A DNA stretch of 16,866 nucleotides from Bacteroidales bacterium (GTDB taxonomy: Bacteria; Bacteroidota; Bacteroidia; Bacteroidales; WCHB1-69): the NCBI GenBank assembly GCA_023229985.1, contig JALNYF010000049.1:1-16866 (forward strand), read 5' to 3'. This document shows positions 1-8,134 of this stretch, piece after piece. A program made the translations under genes and the position numbers. The notes beneath the pieces are model-generated. The model saw only the letters and a list, made by a program, of their open reading frames with translations. It was not told the DNA's origin and searched no databases. Every line of letters begins with the position of its first letter. The stretch's first letter is position 1.

Positions 1-1
1 C

Positions 2-1339
2 AACGGAAACATTACTCCAAATGGGAATATTCTTGTTCTGTGCGGCGACGATTTGACCCTCAATATTACTCCCGAAAACGGTTATTTCATTGATAGTCTC
101 GTTGTTGATGACGATACCATCAGCGGCGCTGATAGTTATACGTTTACTGATGTGAGAGAAAATCACTCTTTTTCTGCAATTTTCGACATTTACACTTATG
201 AAATTACCACCAACGCCGGAAACGGCGGTATTATTTCGCCGACCACTGCTTTTGTCAATTATGGCGACGACGTGACTATGCAAATTATCCCTGATGATTG
301 CTATTACATTGATTCTGTGTGGATTGATGGCGTTTATCAAGGAAATGAGAGTGAAATTATTTTGCAGAATGTGACAGAAAATCATAATGTGGCGGCGACA
401 TTTGCAGAAGTAACCTACACGGTCAATACAGAAATATATATCAATGAAATTTTGATTGAAAATAATACCGCATTAATGACATGTGGGCGCGACACACTTA
501 TCACCGTAGCGCAAGACTGCTATTTAATTGATTCATTAATAGTTAATGGAATAAACATTCCAATTGAGACTTTGCATTATATCGGTAATATTCATGCCAA
601 TCAAAGTATCAGAATCTATTTGAGTGATGAGTTATTCTACCTACTTGCAACAGCGGAAGGAAACGGAAGCATCTCACCGGCTGATAGCACGTTTGTTGCA
701 TGCGGTAGCAATTTCACTTATACATTGACTCCTGACCCAGACGCTTATATTTATGATATTATCATAGATGGAATAAGTTTAGGGAGCATTGATTCAACGA
801 GTTATACATTTGTTGATATTCGCACTAACCACACCATTCATGTGATATTTGCGCCTTATGAGTATATCATCACGGCGAGTGTAGAACCGATTGATGGAGG
901 GAACATAACACCCTACGGAGCAACTATTGTAACGGCAGGTGAAAGCGTCTTTTACCAAATAACGGCACACCCCAATTATGAAATTGAAGATGTAGTAGTT
1001 GATGAAGTGAGTATGGGTGCTATTTCTACTTATACATTTGAAAATGTGAATGATAACCATACCATTGTTGCTCATTTCAGGGCTACGGGAATTGAGGAAA
1101 ATGAGGATAATGAGATATTAGTTTATTCCTATCAAAATACTATTATCATCAATAATCTGTACGGTAAACAGATTGAGGAGATTTTGGTATTTGACCTCAA
1201 CGGTAAGAAAGTATATGAATCGGGGGTTTCTTACACTTCTCAACAAATTGATTTGATGACGGCTTCCGGTACGTACATTGTACAGTTACGCACACTGCAA
1301 AATCGTACAAATTACAAGGTGCAACTCATACGTCCATAA
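2..1339 (+). CDS. T9SS-secreted surface protein with InlB-like repeats (5' partial)
   Basis: The reading frame is open from base 2, so the N-terminus lies outside the window; 445 residues are visible. About five tandem repeats of 65-75 residues run to roughly residue 360. The typical unit is a GxGxIxP start, a V..G turn, an ITP.xxYxIDxVxVDG core and a YTFxNVxxNHxIxAxF end. This resembles the divergent InlB B-repeat family (Flg_new_2-like), which forms stalks in secreted surface proteins. The third unit (about residues 135-210) is degenerate and has lost the glycine-rich start. The last ~75 residues, starting near ILVYSYQNTIIINNLYGK and including LVFDLNGKKV and ASGTYIVQL, form a type A T9SS sorting domain, so the protein should cross the outer membrane and be attached to or released from the surface. 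The ligand or enzymatic function would be in the missing N-terminal part. The gene converges on ligA with a 42-bp gap and no clear terminator. Confidence 0.85.
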   Translation, partial: NGNITPNGNILVLCGDDLTLNITPENGYFIDSLVVDDDTISGADSYTFTDVRENHSFSAIFDIYTYEITTNAGNGGIISPTTAFVNYGDDVTMQIIPDDCYYIDSVWIDGVYQGNESEIILQNVTENHNVAATFAEVTYTVNTEIYINEILIENNTALMTCGRDTLITVAQDCYLIDSLIVNGINIPIETLHYIGNIHANQSIRIYLSDELFYLLATAEGNGSISPADSTFVACGSNFTYTLTPDPDAYIYDIIIDGISLGSIDSTSYTFVDIRTNHTIHVIFAPYEYIITASVEPIDGGNITPYGATIVTAGESVFYQITAHPNYEIEDVVVDEVSMGAISTYTFENVNDNHTIVAHFRATGIEENEDNEILVYSYQNTIIINNLYGKQIEEILVFDLNGKKVYESGVSYTSQQIDLMTASGTYIVQLRTLQNRTNYKVQLIRP

Positions 1340-1381
1340 ACAAAGTTAGTAGTAATAAATTAGTTGTGCAAAGGAAGCGGA

Positions 1382-3418
1382 CTATTTGAGCATGGCATTC
1401 AACTCCGTTTCTGATATGATAGGAATATGGAGAGAATCTGCTTTTTTCTTCTTTTCCGGTCCCATATTGTCACCTGCAAGCACAAAACTTGTATTTTTTG
1501 AAATCGAAGAAACAGTTTTTCCACCGTGAAGTTCTATTTGGTTCTTAATTTCATCACGGGAAACAGAAAAGACGCCACTCACCACAATACTTTTCCCTTG
1601 TAAAATATTGGATAACAACTGATTATCGAATGATAACGACGCTAGTTGCAAGCCGGATTGTCGCAGTCTCACAACTGTTTCTAAATTGTCGGTTTCGTTA
1701 AAGAAATCAATGATACTATCTGCAACTCTATCGCCCACATCTTCAACTTCCATTAATTCCTCCTTAGTTGCCGAGGCTAATGCGTCAATATTTTGGAAAT
1801 GTTTTGCCAATTTTTTCGCGGTAGTTTCACCTACATAGCGAATACCGAGAGCGAACAATACTCTCTCGAAAGGGACTTTCAGAGATTGTTGAATACCGGT
1901 GAGAATATTTTCGACTGTTTTTTCGCGAAAGCTGATAACTCTTTCGGGTTTATTTCCATCGGCGGGAATTTTTTTCTCAATACCCAATAGATTTTGGGCG
2001 GTAAGTTGATAAAAATCTGCAATATTTTTCACCAGATGATTATCGAAAAGTATTTCCACTTTTCCTTCTCCCAAGGAATCTATATTCATGGCTTTCCGTG
2101 AGATAAAATGTTCTAACTTCCCTTTAATTTGTGGATTACAATGAGTATCATTAGGGCAAAATGTACCGGCCTCTTCTTCATTTTTTTTTAATTCTGCACC
2201 ACATTCAGGACAATGGGATATAAATGCGACCGGTTGTGCCGCCGCTTCACGTTTTGCCAAATCCACCCCAACGATTTTGGGGATTATTTCACCTCCTTTT
2301 TCGACGAACAGATAATCGTTTTGATGTAGATCTAAAGCGTGCATTACATCGGCATTATGCAGGGTGGCGCGTTTAACGATGGTTCCGGCTAAAGCAACGG
2401 GTTGTAAATTGGCCACAGGGGTCACAATTCCTGTCCTTCCTACTTGGTAATCAACACTTAGCAATTTTGTTGCCACTTTTTCTGCCTTAAATTTATAAGC
2501 GATTGCCCATCGTGGATTCTTGGCAGTACGACCTAATTGTTGCTGTTGGGCGAACGAATTAACTTTGATGACAATACCGTCAATATCGTAGTTTAATTTC
2601 TTGCGTTCTTTATCCCAAACATGCATAAAATCAATTACTTGCTGAATATTAGAAACTTTTTGCATCACATCCGGAACGCGAAATCCCCACTCTTTCAATT
2701 TTTGAATAGATTCATAATGGGTTGTATAGGGAAGATTCTCTCCCAGAACGTAATACAATCTGCAATCCAAACCACGGCGCGCGACCTCAGCGCTTTCTTG
2801 CAGTTTCAGTGAGCCGGAAGCCGCATTTCGGGGATTGGCAAACGGAGGCTCGCCAATATCTTCTCTTTCGCGATTCAGAATTTCAAAACGGTCATGAGGG
2901 AGAATGATCTCGCCACGGATTTCAAAGAGGGGCGGAAAATCGCCTTTCAAGCGGAGCGGAACAGAATGAATAGTTTTAACATTAGCGGTCACGTCATCGC
3001 CATGAACGCCATCACCGCGAGTGACTGCCCTCACCATCACACCATTTTCATATACTACACTAATGGCTAATCCATCATACTTCAACTCGCAAACATACTC
3101 AACCGACTCTGTAATCAGTTCCTTGATTCGGCTGTCAAATTCGACCAATTCCGCTTCAGAATAGGTGTTCCCTAGCGAAAGCATGGGATAAATATGCTTA
3201 ACTGACGCAAAATGTTTCGTAATGGTTCCGCCAACACGTTGAGTTGGGGAATCGGGTTGAACATATTCGGGATAGGTTTTTTCCAAATTCATTAACTCAC
3301 GCAGCAATTTATCAAATTCAAAGTCGCTAATTACCGGATTATCAAGCATATAGTAATTATAGTTATGCTGATTCAACTCGTCAGTCAACTTCTTGATTTG
3401 TTCTTCAGCGGAGAGCAT
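1382..3418 (-). CDS. ligA: NAD-dependent DNA ligase LigA
   Basis: This 678-residue protein has the usual LigA length and full domain order. It seals nicks in duplex DNA using NAD+ in replication and repair. The N-terminal Ia domain has the YYMLDNPVISDFEFDKL motif (about 22-38). The adenylated lysine is K113 in ELKYDG, followed by TRGDG and NPRNAASGSLK (about 196-205), then DGIVIKVN (about 280). The OB fold carries VGRTGIVTPVA (about 326-336). The zinc finger cysteines are C403, C406, C421 and C427. Helix-hairpin-helix repeats follow (LGIRYVGETTAKKLA, then VEDVGDRVADSI) and a BRCT domain spans about 608-678. All catalytic features appear intact. The ATG start lies 2 bp after the stop of the upstream sugar dehydratase gene, so the two are probably co-transcribed, although their functions are unrelated. 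Confidence 0.97.
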   Translation of the reverse strand: MLSAEEQIKKLTDELNQHNYNYYMLDNPVISDFEFDKLLRELMNLEKTYPEYVQPDSPTQRVGGTITKHFASVKHIYPMLSLGNTYSEAELVEFDSRIKELITESVEYVCELKYDGLAISVVYENGVMVRAVTRGDGVHGDDVTANVKTIHSVPLRLKGDFPPLFEIRGEIILPHDRFEILNREREDIGEPPFANPRNAASGSLKLQESAEVARRGLDCRLYYVLGENLPYTTHYESIQKLKEWGFRVPDVMQKVSNIQQVIDFMHVWDKERKKLNYDIDGIVIKVNSFAQQQQLGRTAKNPRWAIAYKFKAEKVATKLLSVDYQVGRTGIVTPVANLQPVALAGTIVKRATLHNADVMHALDLHQNDYLFVEKGGEIIPKIVGVDLAKREAAAQPVAFISHCPECGAELKKNEEEAGTFCPNDTHCNPQIKGKLEHFISRKAMNIDSLGEGKVEILFDNHLVKNIADFYQLTAQNLLGIEKKIPADGNKPERVISFREKTVENILTGIQQSLKVPFERVLFALGIRYVGETTAKKLAKHFQNIDALASATKEELMEVEDVGDRVADSIIDFFNETDNLETVVRLRQSGLQLASLSFDNQLLSNILQGKSIVVSGVFSVSRDEIKNQIELHGGKTVSSISKNTSFVLAGDNMGPEKKKKADSLHIPIISETELNAMLK

Positions 3419-3420
3419 AA

Positions 3421-5304
3421 TTAATGATTTAAAGTTTCAAATTTTGAATTCTTGCTCGCATATTCCGGGACGATATCTTTCATTTTTTTAACAATAGCAA
3501 ATTCATCATCATTTTTCATGGCAATCAGTTCATCAATCTGCTCTGAAATTTCAATATAGCTGTATGAGCGAACTTTAGCTATCATTATTTTGGCATTGGG
3601 CGTTTCAATCGTATTTTCTTTATTTGCCAACAATTCTTCGTAAAGTTTTTCACCTGGGCGAAGTCCGGAAAATTTGATTTGAATATCTTTCCCCAGTGTA
3701 AGTCCTGATAATTTGATCATTTTGACTGCCAAATCATAAATTTTGACAGATTTCCCCATGTCAAAAATAAAGATTTCTCCCCCATTGCCCATCGCACCGG
3801 CATTAATTACCAACTGACAAGCCTCGGGAATCGTCATAAAGAATCGGGTAATATCAGGGTCTGTAACCATAACCGGTCCGCCATTTTCGATTTGTTTTTT
3901 AAAGACGGGAATAACGGAACCATTGGTACCCAACACATTACCAAAACGGGTGGTAATAAACTTGGTCGTATCTTGATGAGCATTTAAGGATTGAACATAA
4001 ATCTCGGCAATACGCTTGGAGGCTCCCATCACGTTGGTCGGATTGACGGCTTTGTCGGTTGAAACCATTACAAATTTTTGCACACCATACTGAACAGCCA
4101 AATCTGCCAAGCACTTTGTTCCTTCAACATTCGTTTTGATTGAAGCACCCACATTTTCTTCCATCAACGGGACATGTTTGTAAGCCGCAGCATGATAAAT
4201 GATGGAGGGTTTATTTCTGCTAATAATTTCTTCCATTTGAATTTTGTCGAAAACGCTGGCAATTTCAATTTCGATATCCTTCAAGCCATTCGTAGAAAAA
4301 CACTCATTACGCAAATAGAAAACCGGTGTTTCGGCATTATCGACCAATATTAATTTTTTATAATTATAGTTCAAGACCTGCCGCACAATTTCGCTACCAA
4401 TAGAGCCGGCAGCACCGGTAATCATAATCGTTTTCCCGTTCAAATCTTTGTTAATCAAATCTTTATCTAAAACGATCTCGCCTCTTTCCAATAGATCTTC
4501 AATTTTCACTTTTTTAATCTGCTTAAAACTCAACTCCCCGTTAATCCATTTTTTTACCGGTGGCACCACCAAAACTTTTACGTTGTATTGTAGTGCAATT
4601 TCGGTTACTTCATTGGTTTTTTCTGGTGAGAAATTTTGAATAGCAATAATTAAAAAAGATATATTATTGTCTTTTAAATATGATGATAATTTCTGATAAT
4701 CAATAACTTGTACACTCTCTACTTGTTTGCCGATTTTCGTTTTGTCACTATCAAAAAAGGCACACACTTTATACTTACTTTGAGCGTCTCTATCTAATGC
4801 ACGTTTGGTAGTAATTCCGGCTTCGCCTGCCCCTATAATAACGATGTCTCGTCGAAATTTTGCGGGATTAACGGTTTCTAAGTATAAGATTTTAAATGAA
4901 ATACGATAAAAAAGCATCAATACCAAGGTAATAAAAAACTCCATCGTCAAAATGGAATGAGGTATTAAGAATGTTTGATTGATAAAGTAAGAAAAAATAT
5001 TGATTACTTCTAAGCAAAGTGCAGCCGAAAAACAGGAAAGAAAAATGAGGGCAATATCTTTAGTATTCGTATAGCGCACAACGATTTTATAACTTTTAAA
5101 AACAAAAAAGAAAATTATCTGCACGCCAACTATCAGGCTAGGAAAAAACAGATAGTCAAACAATTGAAAATGAGCCTGACTAAAAATGGCAAAATTGTCA
5201 CGGAGAATAACCGAGATGACGGAAGCCACAAGCACACAAACTACATCTAAGCCCAATACCCACCAACTGGGGACAATATGAAGTGCCTTAATGAACTTTT
5301 TCAT
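3421..5304 (-). CDS. FlaA1/WbpM/CapD-family membrane nucleotide-sugar 4,6-dehydratase
   Basis: This is a 627-residue long-form member of the polysaccharide biosynthesis CapD/FlaA1 family. Such proteins act at the inner membrane on UDP-HexNAc to make a 4-keto-6-deoxy sugar for capsule, O-antigen or glycoprotein glycans. About four hydrophobic helices occupy residues 15-137. A first Rossmann-like domain begins with IIGAGEAG (about 156-163). The catalytic SDR domain has TGAAGSIG (296-303), HAAAYKHVPL (371-380) and STDKAVNPTNVMGASK (415-430). The usual SDR tyrosine is replaced by M426 ahead of K430, the SMK arrangement known from WbpM and PglF dehydratases. GLRPGEKLYEELL (about 547-559) is also typical of the family. 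It appears to be the first gene of a two-gene unit with ligA, and a plausible promoter lies 20 bp upstream. The exact sugar product cannot be read from the sequence. Confidence 0.92.
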   Translation of the reverse strand: MKKFIKALHIVPSWWVLGLDVVCVLVASVISVILRDNFAIFSQAHFQLFDYLFFPSLIVGVQIIFFFVFKSYKIVVRYTNTKDIALIFLSCFSAALCLEVINIFSYFINQTFLIPHSILTMEFFITLVLMLFYRISFKILYLETVNPAKFRRDIVIIGAGEAGITTKRALDRDAQSKYKVCAFFDSDKTKIGKQVESVQVIDYQKLSSYLKDNNISFLIIAIQNFSPEKTNEVTEIALQYNVKVLVVPPVKKWINGELSFKQIKKVKIEDLLERGEIVLDKDLINKDLNGKTIMITGAAGSIGSEIVRQVLNYNYKKLILVDNAETPVFYLRNECFSTNGLKDIEIEIASVFDKIQMEEIISRNKPSIIYHAAAYKHVPLMEENVGASIKTNVEGTKCLADLAVQYGVQKFVMVSTDKAVNPTNVMGASKRIAEIYVQSLNAHQDTTKFITTRFGNVLGTNGSVIPVFKKQIENGGPVMVTDPDITRFFMTIPEACQLVINAGAMGNGGEIFIFDMGKSVKIYDLAVKMIKLSGLTLGKDIQIKFSGLRPGEKLYEELLANKENTIETPNAKIMIAKVRSYSYIEISEQIDELIAMKNDDEFAIVKKMKDIVPEYASKNSKFETLNH

Positions 5305-5323
5305 ACTTTAAAATTTAAGAGTG

Positions 5324-5331
5324 CAAAATTA
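5324..5331 (-). promoter_or_regulatory. Probable Bacteroidota -7 promoter element for the dehydratase-ligA unit
   Basis: On the minus strand this reads TAATTTTG, matching the TAnnTTTG -7 consensus. It sits 20 bp upstream of the ATG at 5304. No convincing TTTG -33 element is present at the usual distance, so the call rests on one box and position. Confidence 0.45.
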
Positions 5332-5357
5332 CGAAATAATATCCAACTTTATGCCAT

Positions 5358-5374
5358 CATAAAATCATTTTATG
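5358..5374. repeat. Short inverted repeat CATAAAA-TCA-TTTTATG
   Basis: A perfect 7-bp inverted repeat with a 3-nt loop lies in the 160-bp gap between the response regulator stop and the dehydratase start. It is AT-only apart from the ends and has no T-run on either side. It could be an operator for the dehydratase promoter or chance in AT-rich DNA. Confidence 0.3.
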
Positions 5375-5378
5375 CATG

Positions 5379-5403
5379 AAAAAACAAATCTTTCTGTTTT
5401 GTT
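5379..5403 (-). terminator. Weak candidate terminator after the nine-gene operon
   Basis: On the minus strand AACAAA, a 9-nt loop and TTTGTT are followed by four more T residues, about 60 bp after the response regulator stop. The stem has only 6 mostly A-T pairs, so it is weak. No better terminator is visible in the gap. Confidence 0.25.
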
Positions 5404-5464
5404 GAATACACTGATTATCAATGACAAACAAGATGCCAACGAAGAAAAACAGAGGAACTCCCAT

Positions 5465-6193
5465 TTATCTTTTTCCGATACTCCGCTGTTCGATATAGCG
5501 CTGAACATCATCTTTATAAGTGGCACTGACAGGCAAAACGATGCCATTAGACAAAACGAGTTCCGTCCGCTGGAATATCTTAATATGCTCTAAAGCAACT
5601 ACATACGAGCGATGCACCCGCATAAAACGATGTGGTGGAAGAGCTTCTAAAATTAATTTCAAACTTAAAAATGGCATTAACGACTTGCCATCGACCAAAT
5701 GGATGCGAATATACTCACTCATTCCCTCAATGTATAATATTTTATCAAAAAACACCTTTACCGTTTGATTGTCGGAACGAACAAAAATATAAGAATCGGG
5801 TGTGGTGGTGATGACCCCATTTTGTGCATGATTTTTCCACTCATAATACTGTTTTACCTTCAGCGCAACTTTCAGAAAATCCTGATAACCATAGGGTTTG
5901 AGCAGGTAATCAATCGCATCAATTCGATAGCTTTCAACGGCATATTCTTCGTATGCGGTAGAAAAAACGATGAGTGGCGGGTTTTGCAATGATTTGACGA
6001 AATTCATGCCATTGCAATCCGGCATGTTAATATCGGTAAAAACAACATCAACTTCTTGATTTTCAATTATTTCTGCAGCATCTAACGATCTATGACATGC
6101 CTTGAGCAGATGCAAAAATGGCGTTTTTTTGACGTAACTTTCAATTTGTCGCAAAGCTAACGGCTCATCATCAATGACAATACAATTAATCAT
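5465..6193 (-). CDS. LytTR-family response regulator
   Basis: This 242-residue protein has a receiver domain followed by a LytTR DNA-binding domain. The receiver holds the acidic pair D8-D9, phospho-acceptor D54 in VFTDINMP, the S78/T79 switch position and K99 in DYLLKP, so it should be phosphorylated normally. The LytTR domain spans about residues 135-240, with FDKILYIEGMSEYIRIH, RFMRVHRSYVVAL and LSNGIVLPVSATYK as typical signatures. LytTR regulators bind pairs of short direct repeats spaced two helical turns apart. The start ATG overlaps the stop of the upstream kinase gene by 4 bp (ATGA), making this the cognate partner and the last gene of the operon. A matching direct repeat lies upstream of the operon's first gene at 13591-13621, so it probably controls its own operon. 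Confidence 0.94.
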   Translation of the reverse strand: MINCIVIDDEPLALRQIESYVKKTPFLHLLKACHRSLDAAEIIENQEVDVVFTDINMPDCNGMNFVKSLQNPPLIVFSTAYEEYAVESYRIDAIDYLLKPYGYQDFLKVALKVKQYYEWKNHAQNGVITTTPDSYIFVRSDNQTVKVFFDKILYIEGMSEYIRIHLVDGKSLMPFLSLKLILEALPPHRFMRVHRSYVVALEHIKIFQRTELVLSNGIVLPVSATYKDDVQRYIEQRSIGKR

Positions 6194-7380
6194 GAGACAG
6201 GGATTTTAAGCTCAACCTGATACTCGGTAGCAGTTTCATTGACACGAAAAACGTATTGATGCGGATAAAGAATATCCAAGCGTTTCGTATTGATGTCCAA
6301 TCCGTAGCCATTTTCCTTAGGTTCTGCATTTTGCTGCGTCGGTTTGCTATTTTTTACATGACAGATGACGAAATGGTCATCCATCAATATTTCGCAAAAA
6401 ATAAAAGAACGCTCAACGTAAGAGACACCATGTTTAAAGCTATTTTCTACCAAATTGATAAATAGAGCGGGCGGTATGAGTATCCTGGGGATACGATTGG
6501 GATAAAGAAAAGTAATATCTACTTTGTCGATGTAACGTTTTCGCATTAAATCGAAATAATTTTGGAGAAAGTCGATTTCTTTGTATAATTCAACTTTTTC
6601 TTGATTGGTATCATACAGCATATATCGCATCATTTTCGACAATATACGCACGGAAGTTTGGGCGGCTTCGCCGTCGATGTCGATAAGAGCGTGAATATTA
6701 TTGAGGCTGTTCATTAGGAAGTGCGGATTGAGCTGATATTTCAGTAATTTAAGTTCGGCTTCCACTTTCAGTCGTTCCATCTCTTTCTTCTCATTTTCGG
6801 TTTGTATCATTTTGAGAATGAACTTCATAGTGGTAAAAAAAGCGAAAACGGAAAGTCCAAAAATTGCAAAGACGAAAAAGGGCGGTTTGCGGCGCGGTGG
6901 CGGAGGCGCGGACGGAAAGCCGGGTCGCTCGCCACTGAACTGAGTAAGAATAGCGGCACCGGACAGAGTATCACTGTCAATCATTTCCACTAATTGCGCC
7001 TGCTCACGACCATTTAAGATTAAAAGCGACGACTGGTCCATAGGATCTCCCATATCCTCTTTTCTTCCACCTTCGTGTGATGATGGAAGATATGGTGTAA
7101 TGAAAAAATACCAAATCACGGTGACGACTAATACGCAAGAGATGGATAAAATCAAGTATTGCGTTAATCTATTATTCTTCAAGTAACGCGGAAACAGCCA
7201 TAACTCAATGGATAAATAGATAAGCAAAAACGGAATCAGGTGAAGTGCCCCCTTTGCATCAAACGACCACTGACTGGTATTGGGTTGTTTGTCGAAAATA
7301 AAAAATAACAAGATGATAAGTCCGAAACAAACACTTATCGATGTAGATAGAATGGATTGAAGATGATCGTTTTTCTTCAT
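6190..7380 (-). CDS. LytS/YehU-type sensor histidine kinase
   Basis: This 396-residue inner-membrane kinase has about four transmembrane helices (roughly 13-30, 46-64, 73-95 and 167-187). Residues ~96-166, between helices 3 and 4, would form a periplasmic sensor loop; it ends in a proline-arginine-rich stretch (SAPPPPRRKPP, about 157-167). A short coiled-coil linker (about 192-213) leads to the His_kinase domain, with phospho-acceptor H220 in YQLNPHFLMNSLNNIH. The HATPase domain has VENSFKHG (311-318) as N-box and NGYGLDINTKRL (357-368) as G-box. Its ATG overlaps the preceding DUF2490 stop by 1 bp (TAATG), and its stop overlaps the response regulator start by 4 bp. This class has no PAS or HAMP module, so the signal is probably sensed by the membrane and loop region. 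The signal is unknown; operon context suggests an envelope or polymer cue. Confidence 0.93.
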   Translation of the reverse strand: MKKNDHLQSILSTSISVCFGLIILLFFIFDKQPNTSQWSFDAKGALHLIPFLLIYLSIELWLFPRYLKNNRLTQYLILSISCVLVVTVIWYFFITPYLPSSHEGGRKEDMGDPMDQSSLLILNGREQAQLVEMIDSDTLSGAAILTQFSGERPGFPSAPPPPRRKPPFFVFAIFGLSVFAFFTTMKFILKMIQTENEKKEMERLKVEAELKLLKYQLNPHFLMNSLNNIHALIDIDGEAAQTSVRILSKMMRYMLYDTNQEKVELYKEIDFLQNYFDLMRKRYIDKVDITFLYPNRIPRILIPPALFINLVENSFKHGVSYVERSFIFCEILMDDHFVICHVKNSKPTQQNAEPKENGYGLDINTKRLDILYPHQYVFRVNETATEYQVELKIPVS

Positions 7381-8066
7381 TAATGTTCAAATGTGTATGC
7401 AATGCCGATGTAATAAACATTAGCAGGGTCTTTAACTTGAATAGCGTTGTCGGCGCGTAAATAAACATCAAGGAAATTATTTTGATCGAATCGGTAGCTA
7501 ACCCCCACAATAGTGCGGAATGCATCTACAAAATTGGCGCCCGGTTGATATAATCTCAAAAAAAATTCGGTAGAAGCATAAATCTCAACCGGTTTTTCAA
7601 AAAACTCGTAGCTTAATTCCAAACGGTTTCTCAGATACGTTTTGGGATTAAAGCGATGGTCTTGGTGTGTTTCTTCATAGATGGTGGTCTGCCCGCGCAA
7701 ACGATAACTGATTTTAAACTGTTTTATTTTTTCGGTATAGGTCAGGGATAGATTAAAACGGTAGCGATTTTCAAAGAAATCAATTTCATTTTTTAATAAA
7801 TAATCAAGAGTGCCCGCCGCTTTCAGCCGTTTTTTCAAAAAAGTAAAATCAAAACCGGTCGATAATTTCAGGCGGTCAAAAGAGGTAAAATTTGCATCTA
7901 ACCGTCCTTCGCCGGCTAAGGAAAAATCCCAAGCCTTATCCAGCTCCTTTACATATTTTGCTCCTATAACTGCTCCAAAATCAGTTGTTTGCGAATAAGA
8001 GACGAAAGAAATCGACCAACAAACCAAAAGAAACGCAAACTTTAAAAATCGGTATTTATTTATCAT
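7380..8066 (-). CDS. DUF2490-family outer-membrane beta-barrel protein
   Basis: The protein is 228 residues from the ATG at 8066. A TTG three codons upstream would add MIL, but the ATG gives a standard signal peptide (MINKYRFLKFAFLLVCWSIS, cleavage probably near SYS-Q). The mature part is a series of alternating, aromatic-rich amphipathic strands such as RYRFNLSLTYTEKIKQFKISYRL, ending in a C-terminal YYIGIAYTFEH strand. This is typical of DUF2490 proteins, predicted small outer-membrane barrels of unknown function. It follows DUF4956 after a 68-bp gap, the largest in the operon, and overlaps the histidine kinase start by 1 bp. The gap holds no clear promoter or terminator. It could be a pore or structural partner for the exported products of this operon; that role is inferred only from context. 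Confidence 0.82.
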   Translation of the reverse strand: MINKYRFLKFAFLLVCWSISFVSYSQTTDFGAVIGAKYVKELDKAWDFSLAGEGRLDANFTSFDRLKLSTGFDFTFLKKRLKAAGTLDYLLKNEIDFFENRYRFNLSLTYTEKIKQFKISYRLRGQTTIYEETHQDHRFNPKTYLRNRLELSYEFFEKPVEIYASTEFFLRLYQPGANFVDAFRTIVGVSYRFDQNNFLDVYLRADNAIQVKDPANVYYIGIAYTFEH

Positions 8067-8134
8067 AAGTATCAATTAATAAACTAAAAACTAATAAACG
8101 ATAGATGCAGTACATTATTATAAATAAATAAGAG

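Noticed and set aside
8067..8075. TTG start at 8075 for the DUF2490 gene
   Set aside because: The ATG three codons later starts a normal signal peptide and ATG is preferred over TTG.
8067..8134. Possible internal promoter or terminator in the largest gap of the operon
   Set aside because: No TAnnTTTG box on the minus strand and no stem with a T-run; it reads as plain AT-rich spacer.
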